Part shown: in pieces, positions 61,801 through 64,000 of the stretch
Layout of the letters: every line of letters starts with the position of its first letter
Numbering within the stretch: position 1 is the stretch's first letter
Source of the DNA: Phycisphaerae bacterium
GTDB lineage: Bacteria; Planctomycetota; Phycisphaerae; Phycisphaerales; SM1A02
Length of the DNA: 64,000 nucleotides
Reading direction: 5' to 3'
Assembly (NCBI GenBank): GCA_002717655.1
Contig: PBAY01000051.1
Location: 186,001-250,000, forward strand
Position numbers and translations under genes: made by a program
The notes under the pieces: model-generated
Told to the model about the DNA's origin: nothing
Databases searched by the model: none
The model's input: only the letters and a program-made list of their open reading frames with translations

Positions 61801-62577
61801 ATGGATGGTGAATCAACACGCCAGCGTTACGAAGATATCTGTCGCCGGATCGATGAAGCAAAAGCTCGATCTGGAAGATCCCATGATCGTGTTCATCTTG
61901 TTGCCGTCACCAAGTATGCCGCGATGGATCAGATCCGTGAACTCATCGATATGGGTCATGTCGATCTAGGCGAAGGGCGATTGCAGCATTTCCAGAAGGT
62001 ATGTCCACAAGTCGAGGAATACCTTGAACGACAACGTTCCATGGGTCAGGTGAATGCACCTGAGCAGGCAAGATGGCACTTCATCGGTCACCTTCAACGG
62101 AACAAGGTCAGGAAAATCCTTCCTCATGTCCGATTGATCCACTCCGTGGATTCGCTTCGGCTTGCCGAGGAAATCCAGTCCGCCGCCGAACAACTTGATC
62201 GCCAGATTGAAATCCTTGTACAGATCAATCCGACTGATGACCGCAAACGGCATGGAATTGCTCCCGCTGCCGTCAAACATCTCATTGATCAGATCCAAAC
62301 GATGGTGACGATTCGTGTACGAGGCCTGATGGCAATGGCTCCCCCAGTGGAAGATCCTGAAGACGCGCGGCCGGTTTTCCAACGAGTCGAGGAAATCTTC
62401 TCTGAAATCCGTCGAAGTGGTGCTGGTGGAGATGGATTCGACATCCTCTCGATGGGCATGACAAACGACTTTGAAGTTGCCGTTGAATGCGGCGCCAATA
62501 TTGTCAGAGTCGGATCAGGAATCTTTGGAACCAATGAAGTGACTGAAGCGGCTTCACCGGAGCAGGCTGAAGCCTGA
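61801..62577 (+). CDS. YggS-family PLP-homeostasis protein
   Basis: A 258-residue alanine-racemase-fold protein that binds PLP but has no known enzymatic activity; it keeps free PLP and amino acid pools in balance. The PLP lysine is in HLVAVTKYAAMDQIREL, the usual E-N-R/Y-V-Q region reads LGEGRLQHF, and HFIGHLQRNKVRKI, GIAPAAVKHLIDQI, GLMAMAPP, and LSMGMTNDFEVAVECGANIVRVGSGIFG match the family. I chose the ATG at 61801 (GGGAG 12 nt upstream). Confidence 0.92.
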   Translation: MDGESTRQRYEDICRRIDEAKARSGRSHDRVHLVAVTKYAAMDQIRELIDMGHVDLGEGRLQHFQKVCPQVEEYLERQRSMGQVNAPEQARWHFIGHLQRNKVRKILPHVRLIHSVDSLRLAEEIQSAAEQLDRQIEILVQINPTDDRKRHGIAPAAVKHLIDQIQTMVTIRVRGLMAMAPPVEDPEDARPVFQRVEEIFSEIRRSGAGGDGFDILSMGMTNDFEVAVECGANIVRVGSGIFGTNEVTEAASPEQAEA

Positions 62578-62636
62578 CCCTGAAGAGACGACTGCATTCA
62601 ATGGAATAAGCAACGGGTGCAAGCGTGCGACTGAAG

Positions 62637-63287
62637 CTAATCTTCTGCGGAAGATTCTCCGGTCAAGCCGGCGGCGACTTGAAACGCCAGCGTTTCAAGT
62701 GAACGAGACAAATCGACGCTCACCACACCTGCAGGCACATGCAGTCGAGTCGGTGCAAAGTTCAGAATCCCCTGGACTCCTGCCTCGACCAGCTGCTCTG
62801 CAACATGCTGCGCCGCTTCATCCGGAACCGCCACCACGCCGATCTGGACCTCGTGTTCCTTGACGAAATCAATGAGGGTGTCGATGTGATGGACCTCGAT
62901 CCCGCCGATTGACTCTCCAACCACCTGCTCCTGCTGGTCGAAGGCCGCCAAAATCTCGAAGCCTCGTTCAACGAATGCCGGATAGGCGAGCAAGGCTCTT
63001 CCGATATTGCCCGCACCGACCAGAATCGTCGGCCACTCTCGATTCAAGCCGAGTATCGCCCTGAGGGTATTGACGAGATTGATGGTCTGGTAGCCAATGC
63101 CTGAACGACCAATCTGTCCAAAGTGCCCCAGATCCTTGCGGACCTGCGTATCCGCGATATCCAATGCATCACCAAGCTGGCGTGAACTGAGATTGGTTGC
63201 CCCGGCCGCCGCCCGACGCTCTGCTTCACGCAGGTACAAGCTCAATCTCTTCACGGTCGGACGCGGGATGTCGCTTCGATCAACCAT
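62637..63287 (-). CDS. rex: Redox-sensing transcriptional repressor Rex
   Basis: A 216-residue repressor that leaves its DNA site when NADH rises. The N-terminal winged helix (IPRPTVKRLSLYLREAERRA ... SSRQLGDALDIADTQVRKDL) is followed by SGIGYQTINLVNTLRAIL and the Rossmann loop LVGAGNIGRALLAY, ending in a domain-swap C-terminal helix (ETLAFQVAAGL). The ATG at 63287 is chosen because the domain starts there and TATACT ends 9 nt upstream. I saw no clear TTGTGAA-type operator in front of nuoD or nuoG, so control of complex I is not shown. Confidence 0.93.
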   Translation of the reverse strand: MVDRSDIPRPTVKRLSLYLREAERRAAAGATNLSSRQLGDALDIADTQVRKDLGHFGQIGRSGIGYQTINLVNTLRAILGLNREWPTILVGAGNIGRALLAYPAFVERGFEILAAFDQQEQVVGESIGGIEVHHIDTLIDFVKEHEVQIGVVAVPDEAAQHVAEQLVEAGVQGILNFAPTRLHVPAGVVSVDLSRSLETLAFQVAAGLTGESSAED

Positions 63288-63296
63288 ACAACCTGA

Positions 63297-63302
63297 AGTA
63301 TA
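63297..63302 (-). promoter_or_regulatory. -10-like TATACT close to the rex start
   Basis: On the reverse strand CTATACT is followed by 9 nt (TCAGGTTGT) and the ATG. This is one of the best consensus matches in the window. Confidence 0.5.
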
Positions 63303-63343
63303 GCGCCGGAACGTCCATCTCGCGTCCGTAGCCATGAGCCAGC

Positions 63344-63349
63344 TATGAT
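63344..63349 (+). promoter_or_regulatory. -10-like TATGAT close to the metF start
   Basis: TATGAT is followed by GGCCTGC (7 nt) and the ATG at 63357. No ribosome-binding site. The rex promoter faces the other way about 45 bp upstream. Confidence 0.42.
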
Positions 63350-63356
63350 GGCCTGC

Positions 63357-64000
63357 ATGCATATTCGAGACATCCTCGAACGCGACAAGACCACGCTGAG
63401 CTTCGAGTTTTTCCCGCCTCGATCAGACAAGGCTGCGGCATCACTCGCTGATCGACTGGGAGCATTTGAATCGCTGGAGCCGTCATTCGTATCGGTCACC
63501 TATGGTGCCGGCGGATCCACTCGTCAGCGGACTCATGATCTTGTGGTTTCCTTGAAGTCCAGTGGAAAACTAGATCCAGTCCCACATCTCACCTGTGTGA
63601 TGCAGAAGCCTGATGAGCTTGACGAAATCCTGGCTCGCTATGCCGCACATGAGATCAGCAACATTCTGGTGATACGTGGCGATGCTCCGGAAGATGCACA
63701 AGGGTACGATCCAGCGGCAGAGGCGTACCCGCATGCTGTGGATCTGGTCAAGACAATTCGAGCCTTCAATGATGCTGGACGACATGCCGATCCACGAGGA
63801 TTCGGTATCGGAGTCGCTGGATTCCCTGAAGGACATCCTGAGACACCGAATCGTCTTCGCCAGATGGATCACCTCAAGGCCAAGACGGATGCGGGAGCGG
63901 ATTGGATCACGACACAGATGTTCTTCGACAACCGCGTGTTCTACGACTGGTGTGAACAATGTGAGATTCAGAAGATCGATATCCCGAAGATTGCAGGAAT
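63357..64000 (+). CDS. metF: 5,10-methylenetetrahydrofolate reductase (MetF), 5' part
   Basis: The first 214 codons of a flavoenzyme that reduces methylene-THF to methyl-THF for methionine synthesis; the gene runs off the window. LSFEFFPPRSDKAA, FVSVTYGAGGSTRQRTHDL, HLTCVMQKPDEL, NILVIRGDAP, IGVAGFPEGHPETPN and GADWITTQMFFDN are the diagnostic blocks in order. It starts 7 nt after a -10-like hexamer and is divergent from rex (70 bp between starts). It is a typical TIM-barrel member so far, without fusion visible. Confidence 0.93.
   Translation, partial: MHIRDILERDKTTLSFEFFPPRSDKAAASLADRLGAFESLEPSFVSVTYGAGGSTRQRTHDLVVSLKSSGKLDPVPHLTCVMQKPDELDEILARYAAHEISNILVIRGDAPEDAQGYDPAAEAYPHAVDLVKTIRAFNDAGRHADPRGFGIGVAGFPEGHPETPNRLRQMDHLKAKTDAGADWITTQMFFDNRVFYDWCEQCEIQKIDIPKIAG

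Overview
The window is a 64 kb piece of a bacterial chromosome, most probably from a planctomycete of the class Phycisphaerae. The pointers are: five secreted proteins that end in a dockerin-like pair of Ca-binding loops (G-D-x-N-x-D-x-x-V-x-x-x-D-L/I-L), a giant parallel beta-helix/FG-GAP surface protein, several large Hanks-type Ser/Thr kinases with TPR tails, a haemagglutinin-type two-partner secretion pair, and housekeeping operons (nuo, atp, pyr, fli) broken into scattered pieces. This taxonomic call is inference from gene style, not from a marker gene. No rRNA, tRNA, CRISPR array, prophage or insertion sequence was recognised.

Layout. 0-7.4 kb: a partial secreted protein, MobA, a dockerin-tailed secreted protein, a YdeP-type molybdopterin oxidoreductase, and a receiver-GAF-Ser/Thr kinase fusion followed by a STAS protein. 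7.4-12.7 kb: a PLP decarboxylase, an M3 oligoendopeptidase, IspE, a UPF0145 protein and a DUF1080 protein. 12.8-22.5 kb: two paralogous membrane kinases in tandem, the 1219-residue beta-helix protein and another dockerin-tailed protein. 22.6-29.3 kb: a Nif3-like protein, Bax-inhibitor-like protein, RibB with a degenerate RibA domain, a histidine-rich repeat protein, a CorC/HlyC-type membrane protein and YbeY. 29.4-37.2 kb: nuoD-nuoE-small ORF-nuoF, a fused ABC permease, a subtilisin-like secreted protein and a lipoprotein. 37.3-47.9 kb: a five-haem secreted cytochrome, PyrB, a small FliN-like protein, NuoG, CorA, an M3 peptidase and an FKBP-like lipoprotein. 48-52.7 kb: a lone atpD, a dehydratase-ACP-dehydratase cluster, CoaD, a possible structured RNA and a degenerate metallo-beta-lactamase fold protein. 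52.8-64 kb: an unidentified secreted protein, a TpsB/TpsA pair, a YggS-type PLP protein, Rex and the start of MetF.

Working together: MobA can supply the cofactor for the YdeP-like enzyme; NuoD/E/F/G are complex I parts, and Rex is a NADH/NAD+ sensor nearby; CoaD makes the CoA that donates the phosphopantetheine arm of the neighbouring ACP; the receiver-kinase and STAS protein look like a signalling pair; TpsB is the likely outer-membrane exporter of TpsA.

A pattern running across the window is a TANNNT (-10-like) hexamer ending only 6-10 nt before the start codon of at least twelve genes, without a Shine-Dalgarno sequence. This suggests that many transcripts here are leaderless. Other genes in the same window have a clear GGAG-type ribosome-binding site, so both modes seem to coexist. 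The most promising leads for new biology are this promoter pattern, the TpsB with an internally duplicated periplasmic module, the receiver-GAF-kinase/STAS pair, the 60-residue His-rich repeat protein, the dehydratase-ACP-dehydratase cluster, and a multi-hairpin intergenic region near 51.9-52.0 kb.
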